A stretch of DNA of 52,391 bases from positions 1 to 52,391 of the forward strand of contig CAMDQF010000004.1 of the NCBI GenBank assembly GCA_945905745.1. Direction: 5' to 3'. The translations under genes were made by a program, and so were the position numbers. A model generated the notes under the pieces. It worked only from the letters and a program-made list of their open reading frames with translations, had not been told where the DNA came from and did not search any database. Numbering within the stretch: the first letter of the stretch is position 1; each line of letters starts with the position of its first letter. This document shows, one piece after another, positions 7,597 to 15,574 of this stretch. Origin of the DNA: Litorilinea aerophila (GTDB taxonomy: Bacteria > Chloroflexota > Anaerolineae > Caldilineales > Caldilineaceae).

Positions 7597-9168
7597 ATGA
7601 CGACAGCACAGACTACCATTGAAATAGATACTGAGACCCCACGGGAGTCGGTCTTGCAGTGGCCGGGCAAGCGGCTGGCGGTGGATAGGATGCGCCCCAA
7701 CGCCCAGTTAGTGGAATGTTTTCCCACGGCAAATGATCGGCCAGGATTACTTCTGCACGGGGACAACCAAGAGAGTCTCGCCTGGCTGCTGGGCCAGGGC
7801 TACGCAGGCAAAGTCCAACTCATTTACATCGACCCCCCTTACGATTCAGGTGTCGCCTGGACGAGCCGGGTGCGGCTGCGGGGCGAAGGGGCAACGGTCA
7901 TCGGCGAGCGGGCCGAGTATGCCGACGCCTGGCCCCCCGGCGGCTATCTCCAATTTATGGCCGAGCGGCTGCTTCTGCTGCGGGAACTCCTGACCGCCAA
8001 CGGCACGCTCTGGCTGCACTGCGATCATCGCCGCCAGAGCCATCTGCACCTGCTGCTGGAAGAAATCTTCGGCCCGGAATGCTTCCTCAACACCATCGCC
8101 TGGCGCAGTCAGACGGCGCGGGGGGCCAAAGTTCATGCCCACTATTTCCCCCACAGCACCCACTACATCCACATTTTCCGCCGCTCTGGGGAGAACGACC
8201 CGGTCTGGAATCCACCGCACAGAGAAATTATTCTGAGCGAAACCGAAGCTGCGGCCCAATTTATGCAGGACGAGGGCGGCTTCTTCCGCACCTCCCACCC
8301 GGGCAGCTACAGCTTTGAGAAGCTGGCGGAGTTACACGCGGCAGGGCGGGTCTATGCGCCTTACAGCGGGGAAGTCATTGTGGATGAAACCGAGCGCCGG
8401 GTCTATGCCTCCAATGGGGGCAATATCAGCATCAAATACTATCTGGAAAAGCGCGGGCGCAGCCGCTTCGCCGTCAGCCGGGCCGTGGACAATCTGTGGG
8501 AGGACCTGCCCGGCCTGGGCACAATCCCCAGCGAAGATGTGAATTATCCTACGCAGAAAACAACCGGCCTGCTGCGCCGGATTATCGAGACCGGGACAAA
8601 CCCTGGGGATCTGGTGTTGGACGCTTTTGTCGGTTCCGGGACGACAGTAGCCGTAGCTGAGGAATTGGGCCGTCGCTGGATCGGTTGCGATGCCAACTGG
8701 CGGGCCGTGAGAACCAGCGAATTGCGAATTGTGAATTGCGAATTGCGAGTTGCGGGCGGGGAGATTTGGCGGGTAGGGGATGGGGAGCTGACAGGGTGGC
8801 AGGATGAAGGGGCGACGGATGTTTCGGAAGCTCGCATTGTTGTGCGGAGAAGAGAGGATCGTCTCCAGGTAGCGATTGAGTCATTTGACAGCCCAGCGGT
8901 TGAACGACTGGTTGCCCAGGCCGGGGTACAGAAGCCTACGGATTGGCGGGTGACGGTGCAGGCGGTGCTCATCGATCCGGCTTACGACGGGAAAGTTTTC
9001 CGGGTGGGGCTGGTGGACGCGCCGAAGGGTAAGGCAGCGCTGGTGGGGGGGCGCTACGATTTGCCGTTCAACGACGCAACGATTGGCCCGGTGGCTGTGC
9101 GCCTGTTGGATGTGGCGGGCGGCGAACTGTTGGTGGTGGTTGGCGCGGATGCTATAATTCAAGAATGA
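7597..9168 (+). CDS. DNA methyltransferase, DPPY type, solitary
   Basis: A 523-residue amino-group DNA methyltransferase. The catalytic motif DPPY is at residues 79-82 and the SAM-binding motif DAFVGSGTT at 342-350, so the catalytic motif precedes the SAM motif, as in beta-class and type III Mod enzymes. The expected product is N6-methyladenine or N4-methylcytosine. The region between the motifs carries the target-recognition part. The 130 or so residues after the SAM motif are not typical; residues about 374-386 are encoded by degenerate AATTGCG words. No restriction or specificity gene adjoins, so it is an orphan enzyme. Its stop overlaps the start of mutL (ATGA), implying coupled expression. 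The start codon has no clear ribosome site. Confidence 0.88.
   Translation: MTTAQTTIEIDTETPRESVLQWPGKRLAVDRMRPNAQLVECFPTANDRPGLLLHGDNQESLAWLLGQGYAGKVQLIYIDPPYDSGVAWTSRVRLRGEGATVIGERAEYADAWPPGGYLQFMAERLLLLRELLTANGTLWLHCDHRRQSHLHLLLEEIFGPECFLNTIAWRSQTARGAKVHAHYFPHSTHYIHIFRRSGENDPVWNPPHREIILSETEAAAQFMQDEGGFFRTSHPGSYSFEKLAELHAAGRVYAPYSGEVIVDETERRVYASNGGNISIKYYLEKRGRSRFAVSRAVDNLWEDLPGLGTIPSEDVNYPTQKTTGLLRRIIETGTNPGDLVLDAFVGSGTTVAVAEELGRRWIGCDANWRAVRTSELRIVNCELRVAGGEIWRVGDGELTGWQDEGATDVSEARIVVRRREDRLQVAIESFDSPAVERLVAQAGVQKPTDWRVTVQAVLIDPAYDGKVFRVGLVDAPKGKAALVGGRYDLPFNDATIGPVAVRLLDVAGGELLVVVGADAIIQE
8717..8754. repeat. AATTGCG-word repeat inside the methyltransferase gene (class C)
   Basis: Five near-identical copies of a 7-8 base word (GCGAATT, GTGAATT) in tandem within the coding frame. 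The same words occur between genes at 23106-23132. The insertion adds codons without breaking the frame. Confidence 0.8.
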
Positions 9169-11138
9169 ACATTCACCTCTTACCGGCGGACGTGGCGGGC
9201 AAAATTGCCGCGGGCGAGGTTGTCGAACGCCCGGCCAACGTGGCCAAAGAACTGATCGAAAACAGCCTGGACGCAGGCGCTCGGGAGATTCGCGTGGAAA
9301 TCCGCGAGGGCGGTCAGCGCCTGCTGCGGGTGATCGACGACGGTCACGGCATCCCCGCCGATGAACTCGGGCTGGCCTTGCACCGCCACGCCACCAGCAA
9401 ACTGCACACCGCCGACGACCTCAACCGCATCGCCACCTTTGGTTTTCGGGGCGAAGCTCTCTACAGCATCGCCGCCGTCAGCCACCTAACCCTTTCCAGC
9501 CGTCACACCAGCGCCCAGGCCGGTGCGCAGATTCGGGCCGAGGGCGGCCAGATCGTCGCGGAAGGTGCGGCGGGAATGCCAGTCGGCACAATCGTCAACG
9601 TCGAACAGATCTTTTTCAACACCCCGGCCCGCAAAAAATTCCTGCGCAAAGAGAGCACCGAAGCGGGTCACATCTCGGCAATTGTCCAGCGCTATGCCCT
9701 GGCCTGGCCCGAACGCCGCTTCAGTCTCGTCCACGATGGGCGGCTGCTCTTCCAGTCCACGGGCAGCGGTGACGTGACCGATGTGCTGGCGAAAATTTAC
9801 GGGTTGGAAAATGCCCGGCTGATGGTGGGGGTAGGACGGGATCGGAGATTGGGGAGTGGGGAGCGGGGAGTGGGGAGTGGGGAGCGGTCGGAGGTGGATT
9901 TTCGGGGGGATAGCAAAGAGGAAGGGGAAAGAGGGAGAAGGGGAGAAGGGGAGAAGGGGATTCAGGTGGCGGGTTTTGTGAGTCTGCCGGTGTTGACCCG
10001 GGGCAACCGGGGCGGCATCGATCTCTTTGTCAACCGCCGCTATGTGGAGGATCGCAGTCTGACCCACGCGGTCATCCAGGCCTATCACACCCTTCTGCCC
10101 GTGGGGCGCTTCCCCATCGGCGTCATTTTTGTGGAGATGGATCCATCGGCTGTCGATGTGAACGTCCACCCGCGCAAGACGGAAGTACGTTTTCAGGAAG
10201 CCCGGGATGTCTTTTTTGCTGTGCAAAAAGCCGTGCGCCGTGTGGTGGTGGAGAATGCCAGCGTGCCGGGTTTCGCGATGGGCGCAGGCAACGACGGGGA
10301 TGAGACCGATGCGGAAAGGGATGGCTGGGCCGTGCCGGATGAATCCCCGACTGCCGGGCTGCCATCGGGTTGGGCCGAACGCCGGGAGATGATTCTCGCC
10401 GCGGGGCAGACCCAACGGGCGATAGATTTATATGTGCCGCAGGATTCTGCGCCCCTTCCCGCCCCACAGACGGCGACCCCATCTCCCAGCACCCCGGCAT
10501 CCCAGTATCCCAGCCCGCCACCGCCTCCCCCATCTTCCCCCCGTCAGCGCAACACCCTTCCCCCCCTGCGCGTCGTCGGCCAGGTGGGCGCAATGTACAT
10601 TGTGGCCGAGGGGCCAGAAGGGATGTTTCTGATCGACCAGCACGCGGCCCACGAACGGGTGATGTACGAAAAATTCATGGCCCAGCGGCTGGCTCCCGGC
10701 GGCGGCATCCCCCGTCAGGGATTGTTGAACCCCCTGACCCTCCATTTGGGCGACGCCCTGGCCGGACAGGTGACGCTCTATATGCCCGAACTGGCCGCGG
10801 TGGGTTTTGAGGTGGAGCCTTTCGGCGGGGACACCTGGCTGGTGCGTAGTGTCCCCAGCGCGCTGGCTGGACAGGATGCGGGTCGGGTGTTGGAGGAGAT
10901 TGTCCAGGGGCTGGCTCTGGAGCGGGATTTGGTGGGCCAACAGTTGGAGGCAGAGTTGGTAAAAATGGTCTGCAAACGGGCCTCGATCAAAGCCGGGCAG
11001 ATTCTCAGCGACATCGAAATGAAAGAACTGCTGCGCCAATTGGAAGAGTGTCAATCCCCCCGCACCTGCCCCCACGGCAGGCCCACCATGATTCAGTTGT
11101 CATCCGGCGAATTGGAGAAAGCATTTAAGCGGACGTAA
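9165..11138 (+). CDS. mutL: DNA mismatch repair protein MutL (endonuclease type)
   Basis: A 657-residue MutL. The GHKL ATPase is intact: ENSLDAGA from residue 32, DDGHGI from 58, GFRGEAL from 93. The C-terminal domain has the DQHAAHERVMYE metal motif at 491-502, plus CKRASIKAG and CPHGRP (635-640), so it should nick DNA itself, as expected for a MutH-free bacterium. Two features are odd. A low-complexity insertion at about residues 225-266 is encoded by GGGGAGTGGGGAGC-type words and falls between the ATPase core and the transducer part. The interdomain linker (about 425-465) is proline-rich and partly built of CCCAGTATCCCAG-type words. Start ATG overlaps the stop of the methyltransferase. No mutS in the window. 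Confidence 0.95.
   Translation: MNIHLLPADVAGKIAAGEVVERPANVAKELIENSLDAGAREIRVEIREGGQRLLRVIDDGHGIPADELGLALHRHATSKLHTADDLNRIATFGFRGEALYSIAAVSHLTLSSRHTSAQAGAQIRAEGGQIVAEGAAGMPVGTIVNVEQIFFNTPARKKFLRKESTEAGHISAIVQRYALAWPERRFSLVHDGRLLFQSTGSGDVTDVLAKIYGLENARLMVGVGRDRRLGSGERGVGSGERSEVDFRGDSKEEGERGRRGEGEKGIQVAGFVSLPVLTRGNRGGIDLFVNRRYVEDRSLTHAVIQAYHTLLPVGRFPIGVIFVEMDPSAVDVNVHPRKTEVRFQEARDVFFAVQKAVRRVVVENASVPGFAMGAGNDGDETDAERDGWAVPDESPTAGLPSGWAERREMILAAGQTQRAIDLYVPQDSAPLPAPQTATPSPSTPASQYPSPPPPPPSSPRQRNTLPPLRVVGQVGAMYIVAEGPEGMFLIDQHAAHERVMYEKFMAQRLAPGGGIPRQGLLNPLTLHLGDALAGQVTLYMPELAAVGFEVEPFGGDTWLVRSVPSALAGQDAGRVLEEIVQGLALERDLVGQQLEAELVKMVCKRASIKAGQILSDIEMKELLRQLEECQSPRTCPHGRPTMIQLSSGELEKAFKRT
9838..9960. 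repeat. GGGGAGTGGGG-word repeat inside mutL (class B)
   Basis: Two runs of purine-rich words, 9838-9890 (GGGGAGTGGGGAGC type) and 9920-9960 (GGAGAAGGGGAGAAG type), both read through in frame. The first is like the intergenic repeats at 30713 and 35271. Confidence 0.8.
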
Positions 11139-11184
11139 GTCGGACTGGCAGTCCGACCGCACTGGGCGGATTACCAATCCGCCC
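11139..11184. repeat. Double triloop palindrome after mutL
   Basis: Two perfect hairpins each with a three-base loop: 11139-11146 with 11150-11157, and 11164-11172 with 11176-11184. There is no T-run directly after, so it looks more like a repetitive palindrome than a terminator. A shorter relative (GGGCGGACTGACAGTCC) lies at about 7224-7240. Confidence 0.75.
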
Positions 11185-11199
11185 TACAGCTTTTCTGCT

Positions 11200-11229
11200 T
11201 TGGGTGTGTCCGTGGCCCTATGCTATACT
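11200..11229 (+). promoter_or_regulatory. Promoter upstream of tig
   Basis: Extended -10 TGCTATACT (hexamer at 11224-11229) with a moderate -35 TTGGGT at 11200-11205 and an 18-nt spacer. Transcription would start at about 11236, some 265 nt before the tig start codon. Confidence 0.6.
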
Positions 11230-11234
11230 GAACG

Positions 11235-11500
11235 ATAGTGCCTGAAGCATTTCAGGCACTATGCCTTTTGGCGACGATGAGACCCACTTGGGCTGCGCCT
11301 GTCCTGTCGGGACAGAGCCGTCAGGACTGTGAGAGAACGATTCGACGCCGCAACAGACCTAAGGGACGCCGATTTCGCAGACTGAGTGATGACCGCCGCA
11401 TATATCAGCGGTAATCATTTTTTCAGCGGCATCAGCGTCCTCATTTTCAGAACGGGAAACGGCGTCCGGCAGCCGGGCAATCACCAGACAGAGGGTAGAG
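11235..11500 (+). other. Long 5' leader of tig with hairpins
   Basis: The predicted transcript begins with a perfect 12-bp hairpin (11235-11246 with 11251-11262, four-base loop), followed by a CTGTCC/GGACAG hairpin near 11299-11315 and other short palindromes. No open reading frame here is convincing. The first hairpin could alternatively be a remnant terminator of mutL. No known riboswitch or RNA family was recognised. Confidence 0.45.
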
Positions 11501-12919
11501 ATGTCGATCAAAATTACCAGAGAAGAAAAAGAACAACGCCAGTTGGGCCTGATTATCGAAGTGGACGACGCTCGTTTCCAACAGGAAATGCAGAAGGCCG
11601 CCCGCAAAGTTGCCACCCAGTACAAAATCCCCGGCTTCCGCAAGGGCAAAGCGCCCTACAACATCATCCTGCGCCATTTTGGCGTGGGCGCGCTGGTGGA
11701 AGAATTTGTGGACGAACTGGGCCAGGAGATGTACAAAACGGCCATTGAGCAGGAGGGGATTGAACCCTACGGCATTGGCTCGATGAACAACATCGAAATG
11801 GACCCTCTGCGCTACCACGTGACCGTGCCGCTTGCCCCCGAAGTCAAATTGGGCGACTATCGCAGCCTGCGGGTTGAAGAGACATCCGTCGAAGTGGACG
11901 AGGCCGAGGTGCAGGCCCGCATCGACCAGCTTTTGGAACGGGAATCGGGCTACAGCGATGTAGAGCGCCCCAGCCAATATGGCGACCTGATGAATGTGGA
12001 TGTGCGGGCCGTTGTGCTGGACGTGGATGGCAATGAGAGCGAAACGGTTGTCATGGACGAAACCGACTGGGATATTACCCCAGACGCAGAAAACCCCATG
12101 GAACCGGCAGGATTTGATGCCGCTCTGCTGGGGATGGTCGCCGGCGACGAAAAGACATTTGAGATCGAATGGCCCGAAGCCAGCCCCAGTATGTATGCGG
12201 GCGAAAAGGTACGTTTCCAGGTTGTGCTGCATAGCAACCAGGCCTACGTCAAGCCGGAATTGACCGACGAGCTGGCCCAGTCGGTCGGCCCGGATTTTCA
12301 GACCGCGGACGATCTGATCGCCCGCATCCGGGAGAATCTGCAAGAAGAACTCTCCGATACAGCCGGCAACGAATTTCTGGGTTCGATCCTTGACCAGTTG
12401 GTTGAGATGAGCGAGATCAACTACCCGCCAGCCGCGGTAGAGATGCAACTCGATCAGATGATGCAGACGACCGATTACCGCTTCCGCCAAATGGGTATTC
12501 AGGGCCTGGATGCTTACCTGGAAATGACCAAACAGACGGCAGAAACCTATCGGGAATCCCAGCGGGAAGAGGCAGTGAAGGTGCTGCGCCACAATCTGGT
12601 GCTTTCCGAGATCGCGATTGCCGAAAAGGTCACCGCCACGGATGGAGAGATCGAAGTACAGATTGGGCAGATGTTCGGTGAGTTGAAAGAGGATGCTACC
12701 GATGAGCAGATCGAGGCCCGCAAGCGTCTGGTGGAAATGATGAAAGATGGGGCCAGCCGCATGTCCATCGTCGAACGCATCGTCACCGAAAAGACATTTG
12801 AGCTTGTCAAAACGATTGCCCGGGGTCAGGAGATTCCTGAGCCAGCGGCTGAAGTCGAAGTCGCCACTGAACCAACCGCAGAAGTGGCTGACGAGCCTGC
12901 GGACGAAGTCAAAGAATAA
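11501..12919 (+). CDS. tig: Trigger factor, ribosome-associated chaperone
   Basis: A 472-residue trigger factor. The ribosome-docking signature is GFRKGKAP at residues 45-52 (usually GFRxGKxP). A middle FKBP-like domain (about 150-245) and a long helical C-terminal chaperone domain follow, ending in an acidic, alanine-rich tail. The FKBP segment is divergent, with VVMDETDWDITPD where the prolyl isomerase core is expected, so isomerase activity is uncertain. It binds nascent chains at the ribosome exit tunnel. Followed by clpP and clpX in the widely conserved tig-clpP-clpX order, with a hairpin between tig and clpP. The ATG at 11501 has a weak GAGGG-type ribosome site. Confidence 0.95.
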   Translation: MSIKITREEKEQRQLGLIIEVDDARFQQEMQKAARKVATQYKIPGFRKGKAPYNIILRHFGVGALVEEFVDELGQEMYKTAIEQEGIEPYGIGSMNNIEMDPLRYHVTVPLAPEVKLGDYRSLRVEETSVEVDEAEVQARIDQLLERESGYSDVERPSQYGDLMNVDVRAVVLDVDGNESETVVMDETDWDITPDAENPMEPAGFDAALLGMVAGDEKTFEIEWPEASPSMYAGEKVRFQVVLHSNQAYVKPELTDELAQSVGPDFQTADDLIARIRENLQEELSDTAGNEFLGSILDQLVEMSEINYPPAAVEMQLDQMMQTTDYRFRQMGIQGLDAYLEMTKQTAETYRESQREEAVKVLRHNLVLSEIAIAEKVTATDGEIEVQIGQMFGELKEDATDEQIEARKRLVEMMKDGASRMSIVERIVTEKTFELVKTIARGQEIPEPAAEVEVATEPTAEVADEPADEVKE

Positions 12920-12924
12920 TTTAG

Positions 12925-12959
12925 CCTGTGGAGAGCGTCTGAGAAACGCTCTCCACAGG
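12925..12959 (+). terminator. Hairpin after tig
   Basis: Perfect 14-bp stem (12925-12938 with 12946-12959) with a 7-base loop but no T-run. Possibly a transcript-stabilising or attenuating hairpin between tig and clpP rather than a full terminator. Confidence 0.6.
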
Positions 12960-13118
12960 AGCAATTCCCAGCCTCTAACGGAACGCAAACACGCAGACTG
13001 AGAAGTCTCCTACAGTTTTCCGCCTGGGTTGGGCATAGGGTGTGTGTTAGCGTGACAGCCGACAACGGATGCCAGCATTGAACCGAGAACCCACATCCAT
13101 TTGAACAGGGAGAAACCA

Positions 13119-13829
13119 ATGAATTTTTCATCCACGATCCCAATGCCCAGCGGTATGGTTCCGATGGTCATCGAGAGCAGCGGTCGGGGCGAACGGGCCT
13201 ACGACATTTACAGCCTGTTGCTCAAAGAGCGCATTATTTTTCTGGGCACGCCCATCAACGATCAGGTGGCAAATCTGATTGTGGCCCAGCTGCTCTTCCT
13301 CAATTCGGAAGACCCCAACCAGACGATTCAGATGTTCATCAACAGCCCCGGCGGCAGCATCTACGCCGGTCTGGCTATCTATGACACCATGAAAATGATC
13401 GACGCGCCGGTCAGCACCTTTGCTGTGGGCGTCACCGCCAGCATGGGCACAGTGCTGCTCTCGGCGGGCACAAAGGGCAAGCGCTACGCCCTGCCCCACG
13501 CCACCATCCACATGCACCCAGCCAGCAGCGGTGCCCAGGGCTATACCGAAGATGTGCGTATCGCCTTCCGGGAGCAGGAACGCTTGCAGACCCAACTCTT
13601 CCACATCGTCGGTCGGGCAACCGGCAAAGATTGGAAAGAGATCGAGCGGGTCTTTGAGCGGGATCGCTATATGAACGCACTGGAAGCCAAAGAGTTTGGC
13701 CTGATCGACGATGTGCTGGGCGATGCCAACGACATCATCGCTGTGGAAGATGGGCGCATCAAATTGGCTTCGGCCAACGGCAGCGGCGAGAAGCAGTTGC
13801 CCGCCCCGGAGAAGACGCAGGAAGCGTAA
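13119..13829 (+). CDS. clpP: ATP-dependent Clp protease proteolytic subunit
   Basis: A 236-residue serine protease subunit. Catalytic Ser108 is in VTASMGT, the histidine is in TIHMHP (131 or 133; the motif differs from the usual IHQP), and Asp182 is in ERDRYM. The N-terminal region is longer than in E. coli ClpP and its C-terminal tail (about 215-236) is polar and unusual. Start ATG at 13119 with AGGGAGA six bases upstream; the in-frame ATG at 13101 lacks one. It forms a tetradecamer fed by ClpX, which is encoded next, with hairpin repeat A between the genes. Confidence 0.95.
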   Translation: MNFSSTIPMPSGMVPMVIESSGRGERAYDIYSLLLKERIIFLGTPINDQVANLIVAQLLFLNSEDPNQTIQMFINSPGGSIYAGLAIYDTMKMIDAPVSTFAVGVTASMGTVLLSAGTKGKRYALPHATIHMHPASSGAQGYTEDVRIAFREQERLQTQLFHIVGRATGKDWKEIERVFERDRYMNALEAKEFGLIDDVLGDANDIIAVEDGRIKLASANGSGEKQLPAPEKTQEA

Positions 13830-13840
13830 GAGGAAGTTAT

Positions 13841-13901
13841 CAGTGAACAGTGAGCAGTAATCAGTCGGGCGATGCCACTGCTTACTGCTCACTGCTCACA
13901 G
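13841..13901. repeat. Intergenic hairpin repeat, class A, copy 2
   Basis: Left arm 13841-13865 is identical over 25 bases to 6877-6901; right arm 13877-13901 is its imperfect complement. The spacer sequence between the arms differs from copy 1. Confidence 0.87.
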
Positions 13902-13927
13902 TTTATTGTTCTCAGAATTCCAAACCC

Positions 13928-15340
13928 ATGCGCACCTGTTCTTTTTGCGGCAAAGACGAATCTGAAGTCGAACGGCTCATACCCGGCGCGGATGGCATTT
14001 TTATCTGCGACGAATGTATTCGCCTGGGCGCGGAAATTTTGGCCGAAGAGGGGGTCGGCAGCGGTGCTGCCGCGCCGCGCTCAGCCAATGAACCGGTCAA
14101 AGTGCCCCGTCCCCGGGAGATCGTCCGCTTCCTGGACCAGTATGTCATCGGCCAGGATCAGGCGAAGAAAGCCCTGTCCGTGGCGGTCTACAACCACTAC
14201 AAGCGCATTTTTGGTAGCGGCGCGCTTGCCCAGGATGTAGTCCCCGACGAGGGCGCAGCGGTGGATGATGTACAGCTCGCCAAAAGCAATGTACTGCTCA
14301 TCGGACCGACGGGCAGCGGCAAGACACTCCTGGCCCAGATGCTGGCCCAGTTGCTGGATGTGCCTTTCACCATCGCCGACGCTACCAGCCTGACCGAGGC
14401 CGGTTATGTGGGCGAAGATGTGGAGAGTGTGCTGGTTGGTCTGCTGCAAGCCGCGGATTGGGACGCCCAGCGGGCTGCCTATGGGATCGTCTACATCGAC
14501 GAGATCGACAAAATTGCCCGCAAAGGCGGCGACAACCCCAGTATCACCCGGGATGTGAGCGGCGAAGGGGTACAGCAGGCGTTGCTGAAGATCATCGAAG
14601 GCACGACAGTCAATGTGCCACCCAACGCCGGCCGCAAACATCCCCAGCAGGAGTTTGTCCCCCTGGACACCCGCAACATCCTCTTTATCTGCGGCGGTGC
14701 GTTTGTGGGGCTGGCCGAAGTGGTGCGCAAGCGTGCCCAACGCCGGGCCGGTCTGGGCTTTGTCCAGGACGAGGAGTTGGCGGCGATTACCCACGCCGAG
14801 TACGAAGAGAAGACGCCCGAGGATCATCCCCTGCCCGAGGATTTGAGCGAGCGGCAGCGTGAGCTAAAGATTCGCCGTCTGGAAAAGGATGGCCGGGACG
14901 AGAGCCGTCTGCTGCGTCAGGTGATGCCCGACGACCTGCTCTCTTTTGGGCTGATCCCGGAGTTTGTGGGACGGCTGCCGGTCTTCGTCAGCCTGCAAGC
15001 CCTGGACCGCAAGGCGATGATCGACATTTTGACCAAACCCAAGAACAGCATTGTGCGCCAGTTTCAGCGGCTCTTCAAGATGGATGGGGTGGTTTTGGAA
15101 TTCGAGACGGATGCACTGGAAGCAGCCGCCACCGAAGCCTTTTTGCGCCGCACAGGGGCCCGGGGGCTGCGCTCGATTGTGGAAGAGGCCCTGCTGGATA
15201 TGATGTACGAGATTCCCAGCCGGGATGACATTGCCCGCTGTCTGGTGGATCGGGCGGTCTTCACCCATCGGCGATCCCCCAAACTCTTTACAGCCCAGGG
15301 CCAGCCCGTGCGTTTGGAGCCGTTGGACCAGGCCGCGTAG
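13928..15340 (+). CDS. clpX: ATP-dependent Clp protease ATP-binding subunit ClpX
   Basis: A 470-residue AAA+ unfoldase, longer than the usual 410-430. The N-terminal zinc finger uses Cys4, Cys7, Cys27 and Cys30. Walker A GPTGSGKT is at 126-133 and Walker [10 protein letters not shown] at about 189-197; the sensor region [21 protein letters not shown] is in the C-terminal part. Residues about 275-335 contain an extra, charged stretch of some 35 residues just before [21 protein letters not shown] at 13928 was chosen because it begins exactly at the zinc finger; the upstream in-frame sequence is repeat-derived. No strong ribosome site is visible. Confidence 0.95.
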   Translation: MRTCSFCGKDESEVERLIPGADGIFICDECIRLGAEILAEEGVGSGAAAPRSANEPVKVPRPREIVRFLDQYVIGQDQAKKALSVAVYNHYKRIFGSGALAQDVVPDEGAAVDDVQLAKSNVLLIGPTGSGKTLLAQMLAQLLDVPFTIADATSLTEAGYVGEDVESVLVGLLQAADWDAQRAAYGIVYIDEIDKIARKGGDNPSITRDVSGEGVQQALLKIIEGTTVNVPPNAGRKHPQQEFVPLDTRNILFICGGAFVGLAEVVRKRAQRRAGLGFVQDEELAAITHAEYEEKTPEDHPLPEDLSERQRELKIRRLEKDGRDESRLLRQVMPDDLLSFGLIPEFVGRLPVFVSLQALDRKAMIDILTKPKNSIVRQFQRLFKMDGVVLEFETDALEAAATEAFLRRTGARGLRSIVEEALLDMMYEIPSRDDIARCLVDRAVFTHRRSPKLFTAQGQPVRLEPLDQAA

Positions 15341-15374
15341 AGAAAATCGTCTAGTTTATTCACAACAGAAACGT

Positions 15375-15426
15375 AGAAACGAGAAAGGTGAGATCATCGG
15401 ATGATCTCACCTTTCTCGTTTCTTTG
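15375..15426. terminator. Bidirectional terminator between clpX and the htrA operon
   Basis: A perfect 23-bp inverted repeat (15375-15397 with 15401-15423) with a three-base loop. It has a T-rich right arm and an A-rich left arm, so it can act in both directions at this convergent junction. Confidence 0.9.
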
Positions 15427-15558
15427 CATTTCTTCATGCCAATCGCTGCTCAGCCAGACCGCCACAACGATCAGCAGCGTGGCGTGAAGCTGCCAGCCCA
15501 CTTGGCCAACCAGCGCCGAGAGCAGCAGTCAGACCAGCAGAACCGCAAGTCTATTCAT
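15394..15558 (-). pseudogene. Broken small membrane-protein ORF downstream of htrA
   Basis: A minus-strand frame opening with ATG at 15558 reads nine codons, meets TGA at 15531-15529, then continues for 44 hydrophobic codons (including ALVGQVGWQLHATLLIVV) to a TGA inside the terminator. It starts 16 bases after the htrA stop. It may be a decayed small protein, an ORF initiated after the stop, or chance; there is no clear ribosome site. Confidence 0.3.
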
Positions 15559-15574
15559 CGCCGGGGTTCTGTGG

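Noticed and set aside
7597-9168. Complete restriction-modification system
   Set aside because: Only the methyltransferase is present; mutL follows and no endonuclease or specificity gene is adjacent.
11386-11748. A 120-codon frame starting in the tig leader
   Set aside because: Overlaps most of the start of tig in another frame and has no ribosome site or recognisable domain.
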